From the NCBI RefSeq assembly GCF_900107485.1, contig NZ_FNQE01000001.1:140582-204581 (forward strand): DNA of 64,000 nt, given 5' to 3'. Below the pieces are notes generated by a model, which was given only the letters and a program-made list of their open reading frames with translations, ran no database searches and was not told the DNA's origin. The position numbers and the translations under genes were made by a program. Numbering within the stretch: position 1 is the stretch's first letter; each line of letters opens with the position of its first letter. Positions 35,468-44,981 of the stretch are shown in pieces. This DNA is from Proteiniborus ethanoligenes (GTDB lineage Bacteria > Bacillota > Clostridia > Tissierellales > Proteiniboraceae).

Positions 35468-36094
35468 TTGTCTCACAAAAATATGAAATTAAATAAGAAT
35501 AAAAGAACAAATAATAATAAAGTGAAAAAAAGCAATAGAAAATGGGTACTTATTATTACACTATGGACTTTCGTCTTAGCAATAGGTGTAAGCTTAATAT
35601 CTGAGGTAATATTGAGAAACTTTAATATTTTTTTTGCATTCATTTGCCTAATATTTGTTATCATATTTGGAGTATTTTTTGATATAATTGGAATTGCAGT
35701 AACAGCTTCTGATGAAAAAACCTTTCATTCTATGGCAGCTAACAAAATCAAAGAGGCTAAATATGCTGTAAAACTTGTAAAAAACGCAGGACGAGTTTCT
35801 AACTTTTGTAATGACGTAATTGGAGATATAAGTGGAATAGTTAGTGGTGCTGCAGGAACAATAATTGTTATGAAATTAGTGAGTGAATATGGACTTACTA
35901 AGGGGGCTATATTAAGTGTAATAATGAGTGGACTTATAGCGTCTCTTACAGTTGGAGGTAAAGCTATTGGTAAGGAAATAGCACTTAAAAAATCCGATAA
36001 TATTATATTTTTTACTGCAAAATTTGTAATGATATTAGATATAAAACTTAGAATAAATATATTACCTGAGCAAAAAAACAATAAAAACAAATGA
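35468..36094 (+). CDS. oapA: OLE-associated membrane protein OapA
   Basis: 208-residue membrane protein that in characterised systems binds OLE RNA as a multimer. A lysine/asparagine-rich N-terminal tail (about 1-25) is followed by two membrane helices (about 26-45, 52-75), the polar conserved block DIIGIAVTASDEKTFHSMAANKI (80-102), VCNDVIGDISGIVSG-like segment, and further hydrophobic segments near 125-160. The basic tail fits RNA binding. TTG start after TGGAGGTTAG. Identified mainly from the ispA-OLE-oapA-dxs order plus this domain layout. Confidence 0.9.
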   Translation: MSHKNMKLNKNKRTNNNKVKKSNRKWVLIITLWTFVLAIGVSLISEVILRNFNIFFAFICLIFVIIFGVFFDIIGIAVTASDEKTFHSMAANKIKEAKYAVKLVKNAGRVSNFCNDVIGDISGIVSGAAGTIIVMKLVSEYGLTKGAILSVIMSGLIASLTVGGKAIGKEIALKKSDNIIFFTAKFVMILDIKLRINILPEQKNNKNK

Positions 36095-36110
36095 AAGTAG
36101 GTTGAATACA

Positions 36111-37979
36111 TTGGAGAATATTCTTTCGAGATATAGCGATCTTAAAGACTTGAAGGCTATGAATATGGAAGAACTAAATACTCTTGCTGAAAATATTAGA
36201 GAATTGATTATAGAAGTAGTATCTAAAAATGGAGGACATTTAGCTTCAAATCTTGGTGTAGTTGAATTAACAATTGCTCTGCATAAGGTTTTTAATGGTG
36301 ATTTGGATAAAATAATTTGGGATGTTGGGCATCAGTCTTATGTACACAAGATATTGACTGGAAGAAAAGAGAGCTTTCATACTATAAGAACGCATAAGGG
36401 GATTAGTGGCTTTCCTAAGAGAAAGGAAAGCAAATATGATATATTTGAAACAGGGCATAGCTCTACATCAATTTCTGCTGCTTTAGGATATGCTTTGTCA
36501 AGAGATATTATAGGCGAAAAGCATAATGTAATCAGTGTAATAGGCGATGGTGCTATGACTGCAGGTATGGCTTTTGAAGCTTTAAATCATGCTGGAGATA
36601 CAGGGACTGATTTAATAGTAGTATTAAATGACAATGAAATGTCTATTTCTCAGAATGTTGGTGGTCTATCTCAATACTTAAATAGAATAAGAACTGCTCC
36701 CACATATTTTAAAGTAAAAGAAGATGTTGAAGCGATACTTAACAGCATACCTGGTATTGGGAAACAAGTTTTTAAAACTGCAGAAAGGGCAAAGGATAGC
36801 ATTAAATATTTTCTTGTTCCCGGTATGTTTTTTGAAGAACTTGGATTTAAGTATTTAGGACCTATAGATGGACATAACATTAATGATATGATTCGCGAAT
36901 TAGAAAGGGCAAAAAAAGTTAAAGGTCCAGTTTTAGTTCATGTTATTACTAAGAAAGGAAAGGGATATAAACCAGCAGAGGAGCATCCTGATAAATTTCA
37001 TGGTTCGTCTCCTTTCAATATTGACACAGGTAAGCCTATTAACATATCTATTGAACCTTCTTATTCCGATATACTAGGAGACACATTAATTAACATGGCA
37101 AATAAGGATAATAGAATAGTAGCTATTACTGCTGCAATGCCTGAAGGTACTGGCTTGAGTAAGTATAAAGAAATACACAAAGATAGATTTTTTGATGTTG
37201 GGATTGCAGAACAACATGGTGTAACTTTAGCAGCTGGATTGGCATCTAATAATCTAAAACCCTATTTTGTAGTATATTCAACATTTTTACAAAGGGGATA
37301 CGATCAAGTTCTTCATGATGTATGCATCCAAAATCTTCCTGTTGTTTTTGCCATAGATAGAGCTGGATTAGTAGGAGATGATGGAGAAACTCACCATGGA
37401 GTATTTGATTTATCTTATTTATCTCACATACCGAATATTACAATAATGGCTCCAAGAGATAAATCGGAGTTTATACAAATGTTAGAGTTTAGTAAAGACT
37501 ATAATGGACCATTAGCTATAAGGTATCCAAGAGGAAACTGCTATGATTATATTGAAGAAAATAATAGAACAGATATAGAACTTGGGAAATCAGAAGTGCT
37601 AGTAAAAGGCAAAGATATAGCTATAATTGCCATTGGTGGAATGGTTGAAAAAGCTTACAAGGTTACAGAAGAGCTAAAAAGACAAGGAAGAAGTGTTACA
37701 TTAATTAATGGTAGATTTGTAAAACCTTTAGATGAAGATTTGATTAAAAAGGTTTCTAATGAACACTCTCTAATTGTTACCCTAGAGGACAATGTAAAAA
37801 CTGGAGGCTTTGGAAGTTTAATAAATGATATATTAGTACAAAGCAACTATAGGGGAGAAATATTGAATATTGCTTTACCAGACATATTTATTGAGCATGG
37901 AAAAGTTAATTTATTATTTAAACAATACAATATGGATGTAGAGGGAATATTAAATAGAATATCAGAGAAAATCAAATAG
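36111..37979 (+). CDS. dxs: 1-deoxy-D-xylulose-5-phosphate synthase
   Basis: Thiamine diphosphate enzyme that condenses pyruvate and glyceraldehyde 3-phosphate, the first and controlling step of the MEP isoprenoid pathway. About 622 residues: HVWDVGHQ-like IIWDVGHQSY, TPP motif GDGAMTAGMAFEALNHAG...NDN, transketolase-type GIAEQH and DRAGLVGDDGETHHG. TTG at 36111 (9 bases after GTAGG) is preferred to TTG 36102, which overlaps that weak SD. Confidence 0.95.
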   Translation: MENILSRYSDLKDLKAMNMEELNTLAENIRELIIEVVSKNGGHLASNLGVVELTIALHKVFNGDLDKIIWDVGHQSYVHKILTGRKESFHTIRTHKGISGFPKRKESKYDIFETGHSSTSISAALGYALSRDIIGEKHNVISVIGDGAMTAGMAFEALNHAGDTGTDLIVVLNDNEMSISQNVGGLSQYLNRIRTAPTYFKVKEDVEAILNSIPGIGKQVFKTAERAKDSIKYFLVPGMFFEELGFKYLGPIDGHNINDMIRELERAKKVKGPVLVHVITKKGKGYKPAEEHPDKFHGSSPFNIDTGKPINISIEPSYSDILGDTLINMANKDNRIVAITAAMPEGTGLSKYKEIHKDRFFDVGIAEQHGVTLAAGLASNNLKPYFVVYSTFLQRGYDQVLHDVCIQNLPVVFAIDRAGLVGDDGETHHGVFDLSYLSHIPNITIMAPRDKSEFIQMLEFSKDYNGPLAIRYPRGNCYDYIEENNRTDIELGKSEVLVKGKDIAIIAIGGMVEKAYKVTEELKRQGRSVTLINGRFVKPLDEDLIKKVSNEHSLIVTLEDNVKTGGFGSLINDILVQSNYRGEILNIALPDIFIEHGKVNLLFKQYNMDVEGILNRISEKIK

Positions 37980-37995
37980 GTTCAGGAGCGATTAA

Positions 37996-38802
37996 ATGAA
38001 AATTGAAAAAGAAAGAATAGATATTTTACTTGTTAATAATAATATGGTAGATAGTAGAGAAAAAGCAAAGAAATATATTTTAGCTGGCTTAGTATATATT
38101 GATGATGAAAGAGTAGATAAATCTGGAACTAAGGTACCCGTAAATAGTAATATTATTGTGAAAGGAAATCCTATTCCTTATGTTAGTAGAGGAGGCTTGA
38201 AGCTTGAAAAAGCTATAGACAAGTTTTCCTTAGATATTAATGGTAGAATTGCACTAGATATAGGTGCTTCAACTGGAGGATTTACAGATTGTATGCTCAA
38301 AAATGGTGCAAAGAGAGTATATGCTATTGATGTTGGATATGGACAATTAGCATGGGAGCTTCAAAAGGATGAACGGGTAATTGTAATGGATAGAACAAAT
38401 ATTAGACATGTAATAAATGAGGACATTGGAGAATTAGCTGACTTTGTAAGTATAGATGTATCATTTATATCCTTGAAGCTTGTTTTGCCAAAGATTAAGG
38501 AGCTTACTACAGATAATGTAGATATTATAGCCTTAATTAAACCACAATTCGAAGCTGGTAGAGAAAAGGTTGGTAAAAGGGGAGTAGTGAAGGATATTAA
38601 TATACATAAAGAGGTTATTAAAGACATATATAATTTTTGTCGCTCAATAGATCTGAATTTTACTGCTTTAACATATTCTCCTGTTAAGGGGGCAGAAGGC
38701 AATAGGGAGTATTTAGCACACCTTGTTAAAGATAACAGGGATATTTTTGATATTGATAAGCATACTGAAATCGTAGTAAATGAATCTCATGAGGAACTAT
38801 AA
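37996..38802 (+). CDS. TlyA-family rRNA 2'-O-methyltransferase (YqxC)
   Basis: 268 residues: N-terminal S4 RNA-binding domain (RIDILLVNNNMVDSREKAKKYI), then an FtsJ-like SAM methyltransferase with ALDIGASTGGFTDCML and the K-D-K-E-type residues DVGYGQLAW, SIDVSFISL and IKPQFEAGREKVGKRGVV. Members methylate ribosomal RNA ribose; the precise site here is not known. SD CAGGAGCG. Same position before argR as in Bacillus. Confidence 0.93.
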   Translation: MKIEKERIDILLVNNNMVDSREKAKKYILAGLVYIDDERVDKSGTKVPVNSNIIVKGNPIPYVSRGGLKLEKAIDKFSLDINGRIALDIGASTGGFTDCMLKNGAKRVYAIDVGYGQLAWELQKDERVIVMDRTNIRHVINEDIGELADFVSIDVSFISLKLVLPKIKELTTDNVDIIALIKPQFEAGREKVGKRGVVKDINIHKEVIKDIYNFCRSIDLNFTALTYSPVKGAEGNREYLAHLVKDNRDIFDIDKHTEIVVNESHEEL

Positions 38803-38953
38803 ATACATATACAATATATTTGATTTTTATGACAACCCATTTATTGGATTTAAGAGTATTTTTGTCTATTTTTTTGATTTTTCATTTGATATAATAGCTA
38901 TAACACCTTTTATATTAGGTTTTTCAACACCATAGAAAAAGGGGGCAGATTAT

Positions 38954-39406
38954 TTGAAAAAATATGCTAGGCAATCTAAGATACTGGAATTAATTGAAAA
39001 CAATGAAATAGAAACTCAAGAAGAATTAGCTGATTATTTAAAAAAACTAGGCATTGATGTTACTCAAGCTACTGTATCAAGAGACATTAGAGAATTAAGA
39101 CTTATTAAGGTGCTTGCTAAAAGTGGTAAATACAAATATGCAGCAATGGGACAAAATGTAGAGAGTACAACAGACAGATTAATTAAAATATTTAAGAATT
39201 CTATAGTATCTATAAATATTGCAGGACATTTACTAGTTATAAAAACTTTACCAGGAGCTGCTCAAATATGTGGTTCTGCTGTAGATTCTTTAGGTTTAGA
39301 CGAAATAGCAGGAACTATTGCTGGTGATGATACTATATTCATTGCAGTAAGTGATATTAATAAAATTAATGATATACGAGAAACATTTCAAAAATTGCTT
39401 AATTAA
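38954..39406 (+). CDS. argR: Arginine repressor ArgR/AhrC
   Basis: 150-residue hexameric arginine-dependent regulator. Winged HTH (KILELIENNEIETQEELADYL, ATVSRDIRELRLIKV) and C-terminal arginine-binding oligomerisation domain (LPGAAQICGSAVDSL, EIAGTIAGDDTIFI). TTG start after AAAGGGGGC. Preceded by its own 151-base gap with TATAAT at 38890-38895, so it probably has its own promoter. Confidence 0.95.
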   Translation: MKKYARQSKILELIENNEIETQEELADYLKKLGIDVTQATVSRDIRELRLIKVLAKSGKYKYAAMGQNVESTTDRLIKIFKNSIVSINIAGHLLVIKTLPGAAQICGSAVDSLGLDEIAGTIAGDDTIFIAVSDINKINDIRETFQKLLN

Positions 39407-39420
39407 TAGGAGGTTAGAAT

Positions 39421-41121
39421 ATGCTCCTCGAAATCAATATTGAAAATTTTGCAATTATTGATAACTTGAGAGTTGATTTCACAAAAGGTTTAAATGTATT
39501 AACTGGAGAGACGGGTGCAGGAAAATCTATAGTTATAGATGCTATATCTTTAGTATTAGGTGGAAGAGCGGACAAAGATTTTGTGCCTACTGGATGTGAA
39601 AAAGCATCAATTGAAGCCTTGTTTTGTTTAGAAACTCCACACTATATATATGAGATACTAGATGTATACGGTATACAAAAAGAAGCTGATAACACTTTAC
39701 TTCTTACAAGAGAAATATTTGATACTGGAAGAAGCACCTCTAGGGTAAATGGAAGGACTGTCACCTTAAGCATGTTAAACAACATAACTAGTAAGTTAAT
39801 AGACATACACGGACAACATGATCATCAATCTCTTTTAAAAAGTGATAAGCATTGTGATTTCATTGATTCATTAGGTGATGAAAAAATTATTAATATTAAA
39901 GGAAAAGTTAAAAGTGAATATGAAATAATACGTTCCTTAAAAAGCAAACTAAAGTCTTTATGCCAAAACGAAATGGAGAAAGAAAGAAAAATAGATTTAT
40001 TAAAATTTCAAATAGAAGAAATTGATGATGCTAGTCTTAAAGATGGAGAGGATGAACTATTATTATCAGAATATAACATCTTATCAAATGCTGAAAACAT
40101 TGTAAAGTCCTTAACTGAATCTATTACAATATTAGATTCGGATTATCATGGGAACAAACCTATTTTAGATCAGCTAAACAATATTTATGTAAGCTTAAAT
40201 AGATTATCTAAAATTAGTACTGATATTTCTAATTTTTCTAATACAATTGAATCGGTTATTTATCAACTTCAAGATGTAACTAGAGATATAAGGCATTATA
40301 ACGAAACAGTAGAGTACAATCCAGAAAAAATTAAAATCATTGAAGATAGACTAGACTTAATAAATAAAATTAAACGAAAGTACGGTAATACAATAGATAA
40401 GGTTTTGAAATATCGTGATGAAATCAGTAATGAATTAGAAGAATTATTGAACTGTGAAGAAGAAATAAGAGAAATAACAAATAAGATACAGAAACATGAA
40501 AATTATTTAAATACTTTATGCGAAGAGCTAACCTTAGAAAGGACAAGCATATCTAGTAAGTTTGAATCAGCAATAATAAAAGAGCTTAGCGAATTAAATA
40601 TGCCTAAAGTTAAATTTAAGGTTAAGCTCGAAAAGCTTGAGCAATTTACACCAAATGGTATTGATAGAATTGAGTTTATGATATCTACAAATCCAAATGA
40701 ACCATTAAAGCCTTTATCTAAAATAGTTTCTGGTGGTGAAATGTCAAGGATTATGCTTGGCTTTAAGAGTATTTTAGCTGAGAGAGATGAAATCCCCACA
40801 TTAATATTTGATGAAATTGATTCTGGAATAAGTGGTAGAACAGCCCAAATAGTAGGAGAAAAAATAGCTAAAATTTCAAATACACATCAAATTATATGTA
40901 TAACTCATTTACCGCAGATTGCTGCTCTTGCGGACAGTCATTATCTAATTGACAAAAAAATTGAAAAAAATAAAGCTATCACACATATTAACAAGCTTGA
41001 CTATAATGAAAGAATTGAAGAGCTTTCTAGATTGTTAGGAGGAGTCAACCTTACAGAAACTACCAAAAAACATGCTAAAGAGATGATCGAAATGTCAAAA
41101 AAAATAAAAGGAAGCATCTAA
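39421..41121 (+). CDS. recN: DNA repair protein RecN
   Basis: SMC-like ATPase acting early at double-strand breaks. 566 residues: Walker A GETGAGKS, SSRVNGR-type STSRVNGRTVTL, two coiled-coil arms, signature VSGGEMSRIMLGFKS, Walker B LIFDEIDSGISG and the ITHLPQIAALAD segment. SD AGGAGG, 15 bases after argR. Confidence 0.96.
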   Translation: MLLEINIENFAIIDNLRVDFTKGLNVLTGETGAGKSIVIDAISLVLGGRADKDFVPTGCEKASIEALFCLETPHYIYEILDVYGIQKEADNTLLLTREIFDTGRSTSRVNGRTVTLSMLNNITSKLIDIHGQHDHQSLLKSDKHCDFIDSLGDEKIINIKGKVKSEYEIIRSLKSKLKSLCQNEMEKERKIDLLKFQIEEIDDASLKDGEDELLLSEYNILSNAENIVKSLTESITILDSDYHGNKPILDQLNNIYVSLNRLSKISTDISNFSNTIESVIYQLQDVTRDIRHYNETVEYNPEKIKIIEDRLDLINKIKRKYGNTIDKVLKYRDEISNELEELLNCEEEIREITNKIQKHENYLNTLCEELTLERTSISSKFESAIIKELSELNMPKVKFKVKLEKLEQFTPNGIDRIEFMISTNPNEPLKPLSKIVSGGEMSRIMLGFKSILAERDEIPTLIFDEIDSGISGRTAQIVGEKIAKISNTHQIICITHLPQIAALADSHYLIDKKIEKNKAITHINKLDYNERIEELSRLLGGVNLTETTKKHAKEMIEMSKKIKGSI

Positions 41122-41147
41122 TTTTATTAATTAGGTGCTTTTTTGTT
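41112..41147 (+). terminator. Intrinsic terminator of recN
   Basis: 12-bp stem (41112-41123 with 41129-41140, one G-T pair) overlapping the recN stop codon, then T6. Confidence 0.85.
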
Positions 41148-41262
41148 CAGTAATCTATAATACGGAAATTGTGATTTTACTTAACAGTTTAATAAATAAT
41201 TGTACCGCATAAATATTACGTAAAAAGGCTACATTAATCTTAAAGAATCTATAATTTCATTT

Positions 41263-41296
41263 TAGTCTTCAAAATTAATGAAGACTAGTGTTTTTT
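41263..41296 (+). terminator. Terminator-like hairpin in the spoIVB leader
   Basis: TAGTCTTC/GAAGACTA stem (41263-41270 with 41280-41287), 9-base loop and T6 three bases later, about 45 bases before spoIVB. It could insulate spoIVB from recN transcription. Confidence 0.5.
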
Positions 41297-41338
41297 GGAG
41301 GTGAAGCTAAAGACATAGGTTAATAGGAGAGTGATTTT

Positions 41339-42652
41339 TTGCGTAATATGTCTAGATATAGAAAGTTTATATTTTTTGCTTTGCTCCTAACCTTAATAGT
41401 ATATTCAATTCAAATATTAAATATTGTTAGGTTTCCTTCTCAAATAGATATAATGAAAGGTGATAGTAAAGATTTAAGTTTTTTCTTCCCATTTTCTTTA
41501 GAATTAATGGAAGACTCTATCAATATAGTAAAAATTGATAATAATAAAGAAAAATCAAATATTGCATTGAGAAACTCCTATAAGCTAGAATCAACTAATA
41601 ATGGAATAGCAGACATAAAACTAAAATTATTAGGTATTTTTCCTATAAAACATGTAAGGGTAAATGTAGTTGAAAATGTTCATATAATACCTGGCGGAGA
41701 AGCTATAGGAGTTAAACTAAACACTAAAGGAGTATTAGTAGTAGCTACATCTGAGATATCAGGCATAGATGGCAAAATATATAATCCTGCCAAAAATGCT
41801 GGCATCAGAGTTGGCGATTCTATTACTATGATAGATGGAATTAAAGTTGAAAATGCTGATCATGTAATCCATATTTTAAATAGTATCAAAGACAAAAAAA
41901 TTAGTATTCAAATTGAAAGAAACAATATAGTATATCATACAGAAGTTATTCCAGTAAAAAGTAAGCAAGACAATAGCTATAGATTAGGAATATGGGTTAG
42001 AGATAAGACTGCTGGAATAGGAACATTAACTTTTCTCGAGCCAAATTCTATGAAATTTGGTGCTCTCGGTCATGCTATAACAGATATTGACACAGGAACC
42101 TTAATGAAGGTAGAAAACGGAGAAATAATGAGGGCTAAAGTATCTTCAATAGAACATGGCAAAAAAGGTAGTCCAGGTGAGCTAAGAGGTATATTTTTTG
42201 AAACAAAAGATGTTTTAGGAAAAATCGAAAATAATACCAACTTTGGAATATATGGCACAATTCATGATGAAAATTTAACGAATCAAAAAACCCCGTTACC
42301 CATAGGAACTCAAAGCGAAGTAAGGATTGGCAAAGCTCATATACTTGCAAATGTTGAAGGAGATAGGGTAGATAAATACGAGGTTGAAATAATTAAATTA
42401 GAGAGACAGAATGTTCCACAATCAAAGAGTATGATCATTAAAATAACAGACGATAGATTAATCGAAAAAACTGGTGGAATTGTTCAAGGAATGAGTGGAA
42501 GTCCTATATTACAAAACGGAAAGATTGTTGGAGCAGTTACACATGTTTTTGTTAATGATCCAACAAAAGGCTATGGAATCTATATTGAATGGATGTTAAA
42601 AGAAGCAGGAATAATTACAAACAATAATGCTGATTTTGCAAAAACTAAATAA
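41339..42652 (+). CDS. spoIVB: SpoIVB serine peptidase
   Basis: Forespore protease secreted into the intermembrane space that triggers SpoIVFB and so mother-cell SigK activation. 437 residues: N-terminal membrane segment (about 10-28), PDZ domain (about 145-205, VGDSITMIDGIKVENADHVI), S55 peptidase domain with the histidine of ALGHAITD and the nucleophile in GMSGSPIL. TTG start after TAGGAGAGTG. Directly upstream of spo0A as in nearly all spore formers. Confidence 0.95.
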   Translation: MRNMSRYRKFIFFALLLTLIVYSIQILNIVRFPSQIDIMKGDSKDLSFFFPFSLELMEDSINIVKIDNNKEKSNIALRNSYKLESTNNGIADIKLKLLGIFPIKHVRVNVVENVHIIPGGEAIGVKLNTKGVLVVATSEISGIDGKIYNPAKNAGIRVGDSITMIDGIKVENADHVIHILNSIKDKKISIQIERNNIVYHTEVIPVKSKQDNSYRLGIWVRDKTAGIGTLTFLEPNSMKFGALGHAITDIDTGTLMKVENGEIMRAKVSSIEHGKKGSPGELRGIFFETKDVLGKIENNTNFGIYGTIHDENLTNQKTPLPIGTQSEVRIGKAHILANVEGDRVDKYEVEIIKLERQNVPQSKSMIIKITDDRLIEKTGGIVQGMSGSPILQNGKIVGAVTHVFVNDPTKGYGIYIEWMLKEAGIITNNNADFAKTK

Positions 42653-42665
42653 TAGATTAAATAAC

Positions 42666-42700
42666 AAGAGATAAGGAATTATTCCATATCTCTTTTATTT
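42666..42700 (+). terminator. Intrinsic terminator of spoIVB
   Basis: Stem AAGAGATA-GGAAT/ATTCC-TATCTCTT (42666-42678 with 42680-42694 region, one mismatch), then TTTATTT. Confidence 0.8.
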
Positions 42701-42750
42701 ATGATAAAAAAAACATATATTTGAAAAAAAAATAAAAAAATGAAAAGTGA

Positions 42751-42779
42751 GAAGGAAAATTATTACTTTTGTCGAATAA
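42751..42779 (+). promoter_or_regulatory. SigH promoter of spo0A with overlapping Spo0A box
   Basis: GAAGGAAAA (42751-42759) fits SigH -35 RNAGGANWW; TCGAATAA (42772-42779) fits -10 HNGAATWW; spacing 12. TGTCGAA (42770-42776), the Spo0A-box core, overlaps the -10. A perfect hairpin TATCTATAA/TTATAGATA (42785-42804) follows in the 5' UTR. Confidence 0.65.
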
Positions 42780-42833
42780 TTTATTATCTATAATTTTATA
42801 GATAGATAAATCGTTTACGGGGGGTATAACGAA

Positions 42834-43640
42834 ATGAAAAATGAAAAGATTAGTATTTTAATTGCTGATGACAACAAGGATTTTTGTAGCATTTTAGAAG
42901 AATATTTTTCAACACAGGATGATGTAGAGGTAGTTGGAATTGCAAAGGATGGAGTAGAGGCTTTAGAATTAATAAACCAAAAAAAGCCAGATGTATTAGT
43001 GTTAGATATAATCATGCCTCATCTAGATGGATTGGGGGTACTAGAAAAGCTACACTCCACAGAATTAGAAAAGTTTCCTAAGGTAATTATACTATCAGCC
43101 GTTGGACAAGATAAAATTACACAAAGAGCTATTAATTTAGGTGCTGATTATTATGTTGTAAAGCCTTTTAATTTTGAAATTTTTATGAAGAGAATAAGGC
43201 AAGTTACGGGTAATACGCCAGCTATTATTGAAAGAAGAAAGCAGATTGAAATTCCTACCGGGCTTATTAACACACCAAACACAAATAAAAGTCTTGAAGC
43301 TAAAATAACTAATATAATACACGAAATAGGAGTTCCTGCACATATAAAAGGATATTTATATTTAAGAGAAGCAATAAGTATGGTGGTGGATAATATTGAA
43401 CTATTAAGTGCAGTTACCAAGGAATTATATCCTAATATAGCTAAGCAGTTCAACACAACACCAAGCAGAGTTGAAAGAGCTATCAGACACGCAATAGAAG
43501 TTGCATGGAGCAGAGGGAAAGTAGATACGATAAATAATCTATTTGGATATACAGTGAACACAGACAAAGGAAAACCTACTAATTCGGAGTTTATTGCAAT
43601 GGTAGCTGATAAATTAAGACTTGAGCAAAAGATATCATAA
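42834..43640 (+). CDS. spo0A: Sporulation master regulator Spo0A
   Basis: Response regulator controlling entry into sporulation. Receiver domain 1-125 with acidic pocket D12/D13, phosphoacceptor D58 (VLVLDIIMP) and K in VVKPF. C-terminal effector domain with the DNA-recognition segment [21 protein letters not shown] that contacts the Spo0A box. 268 residues. ATG after GGGGGG. No kinase gene is nearby, as usual in clostridia. The promoter features suggest SigH dependence and autoregulation. Confidence 0.98.
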   Translation: MKNEKISILIADDNKDFCSILEEYFSTQDDVEVVGIAKDGVEALELINQKKPDVLVLDIIMPHLDGLGVLEKLHSTELEKFPKVIILSAVGQDKITQRAINLGADYYVVKPFNFEIFMKRIRQVTGNTPAIIERRKQIEIPTGLINTPNTNKSLEAKITNIIHEIGVPAHIKGYLYLREAISMVVDNIELLSAVTKELYPNIAKQFNTTPSRVERAIRHAIEVAWSRGKVDTINNLFGYTVNTDKGKPTNSEFIAMVADKLRLEQKIS

Positions 43641-43668
43641 AGTAGAATTCTTCCAATAAAAGAAATAA

Positions 43669-43710
43669 AAAATCTCTTTTTGTAATAAAACAGAAAGAGA
43701 TTTTTATATT
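43669..43710 (+). terminator. Intrinsic terminator of spo0A
   Basis: AAAATCTCTTT/AAAGAGATTTT stem (43669-43679 with 43694-43704), 14-base loop, T5 run. Confidence 0.85.
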
Positions 43711-43728
43711 CCTAAGATATCATAACAG

Positions 43729-43750
43729 ATGTTATCATAAATGATAACAT
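43729..43750. repeat. Perfect 22-bp inverted repeat upstream of steA
   Basis: ATGTTATCAT-AA-ATGATAACAT, 10-bp arms with a 2-base centre and no T tail. More like an operator than a terminator; 100 bases before the steA start. Confidence 0.55.
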
Positions 43751-43849
43751 TAAATATAAAATATTATCAAGTAGTATTCATATAGTAAAGTTGGATAAAA
43801 TAAATATAAGGCATTTTAAAATGATTTCTTCATATCTTGGAGGATATCA

Positions 43850-44977
43850 ATGTATATTAAAGGAAATTTAAAAAAAGATAGAAAAACTAAAAACTTAGTA
43901 AAAAGATTAAGAGCGGGAGACATAGCAATTATTGATCATAAAGATATTGATGAAATAGCTGCCATCTCACTAGTTGAATCTAAGGTAAAATGCGTATTAA
44001 ATTTAAACAAATCAATTAGTGGGAAATATCCTAATAAAGGACCTTCAATATTAGTAGATGCAGGAATAATATTATTGGAGAGCAAAAACAAAGAGATATT
44101 TGATGTCGTATGTGAAGGAGAAGAGCTTGAAATAAATAATAACCTTATTCTTTATAAGGATAAGGTTATTGGAAATTTTGAAGAATTAGACAGTAATAAA
44201 ATAAAAGAGCTATTAAGTATTGGATATAGCAACATAGAAAAAGAATTAGATAAGTTCATTGAAAACACTTTGGAGTATGCAAAAAAAGAGAAAGAATTAG
44301 TTCTTGAAAAGGGTAATATCCCTAAAGTTAAAACAAAGATTAATGGAAGGCATGTTTTAGTTGTTGTAAGAGGTAAAGATTATAAAAAAGATTTATTAGC
44401 TATTCAAAACTATATAAGTGAAGTTAAACCTGTCCTGATAGGAGTTGATGGGGGTGGAGATGCACTATTAGAATTTGGTCTTACTCCAGACATATTAATT
44501 GGAGATATGGATAGTGTTAGTGATAAGTGTTTAAGATTATCTAAAGAGATAATTGTTCACGCATATACAGATGGGAGAGCACCAGGACTCCAAAGAGTAA
44601 ATGCTCTAGGCTTAGATGCGAAGATTTTTCCATCAGCAGGAACAAGTGAAGATATTGCTTTTTTATTAGCCTACTACAATAATGTGGATTTAATAGTAGC
44701 TGTTGGAACTCATAGTAATATGATAGATTTTTTAGAAAAAGGTAGAAGTGGCATGTCTAGCACATTTTTAGTTCGACTCAAAGTAGGCTCTAAGCTAGTA
44801 GATGCAAAAGGGGTTAATATGCTTTATAGAAGTAGTCTTAAACCAAAATATGTTGTAGGATTAGGAATAGCAGCACTTATTCCTATAATAGTTTTAACCC
44901 TTATGTTTCCACCAATGAAAGAGTTAATTAAGCTTATTCAGATTAGACTTCGCATACTATTTGGCTTTAGGAGGTAA
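43850..44977 (+). CDS. steA: SteA-like cytokinetic-ring/envelope protein
   Basis: 375 residues. The central part resembles a thiamin pyrophosphokinase-type fold (VDGGGDALLEFG, LIGDMDSVSD) but lacks an obvious thiamin context. A C-terminal membrane helix (about 340-360) is followed by a basic tail. Homologues in Corynebacterium (SteA) work with SteB at the septum during daughter-cell separation. Adjacent to a SteB/MctB-type gene and two glycosyltransferases, so a cell-envelope role is likely here. SD TTGGAGGA. Confidence 0.82.
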   Translation: MYIKGNLKKDRKTKNLVKRLRAGDIAIIDHKDIDEIAAISLVESKVKCVLNLNKSISGKYPNKGPSILVDAGIILLESKNKEIFDVVCEGEELEINNNLILYKDKVIGNFEELDSNKIKELLSIGYSNIEKELDKFIENTLEYAKKEKELVLEKGNIPKVKTKINGRHVLVVVRGKDYKKDLLAIQNYISEVKPVLIGVDGGGDALLEFGLTPDILIGDMDSVSDKCLRLSKEIIVHAYTDGRAPGLQRVNALGLDAKIFPSAGTSEDIAFLLAYYNNVDLIVAVGTHSNMIDFLEKGRSGMSSTFLVRLKVGSKLVDAKGVNMLYRSSLKPKYVVGLGIAALIPIIVLTLMFPPMKELIKLIQIRLRILFGFRR

Positions 44978-44981
44978 ATAA

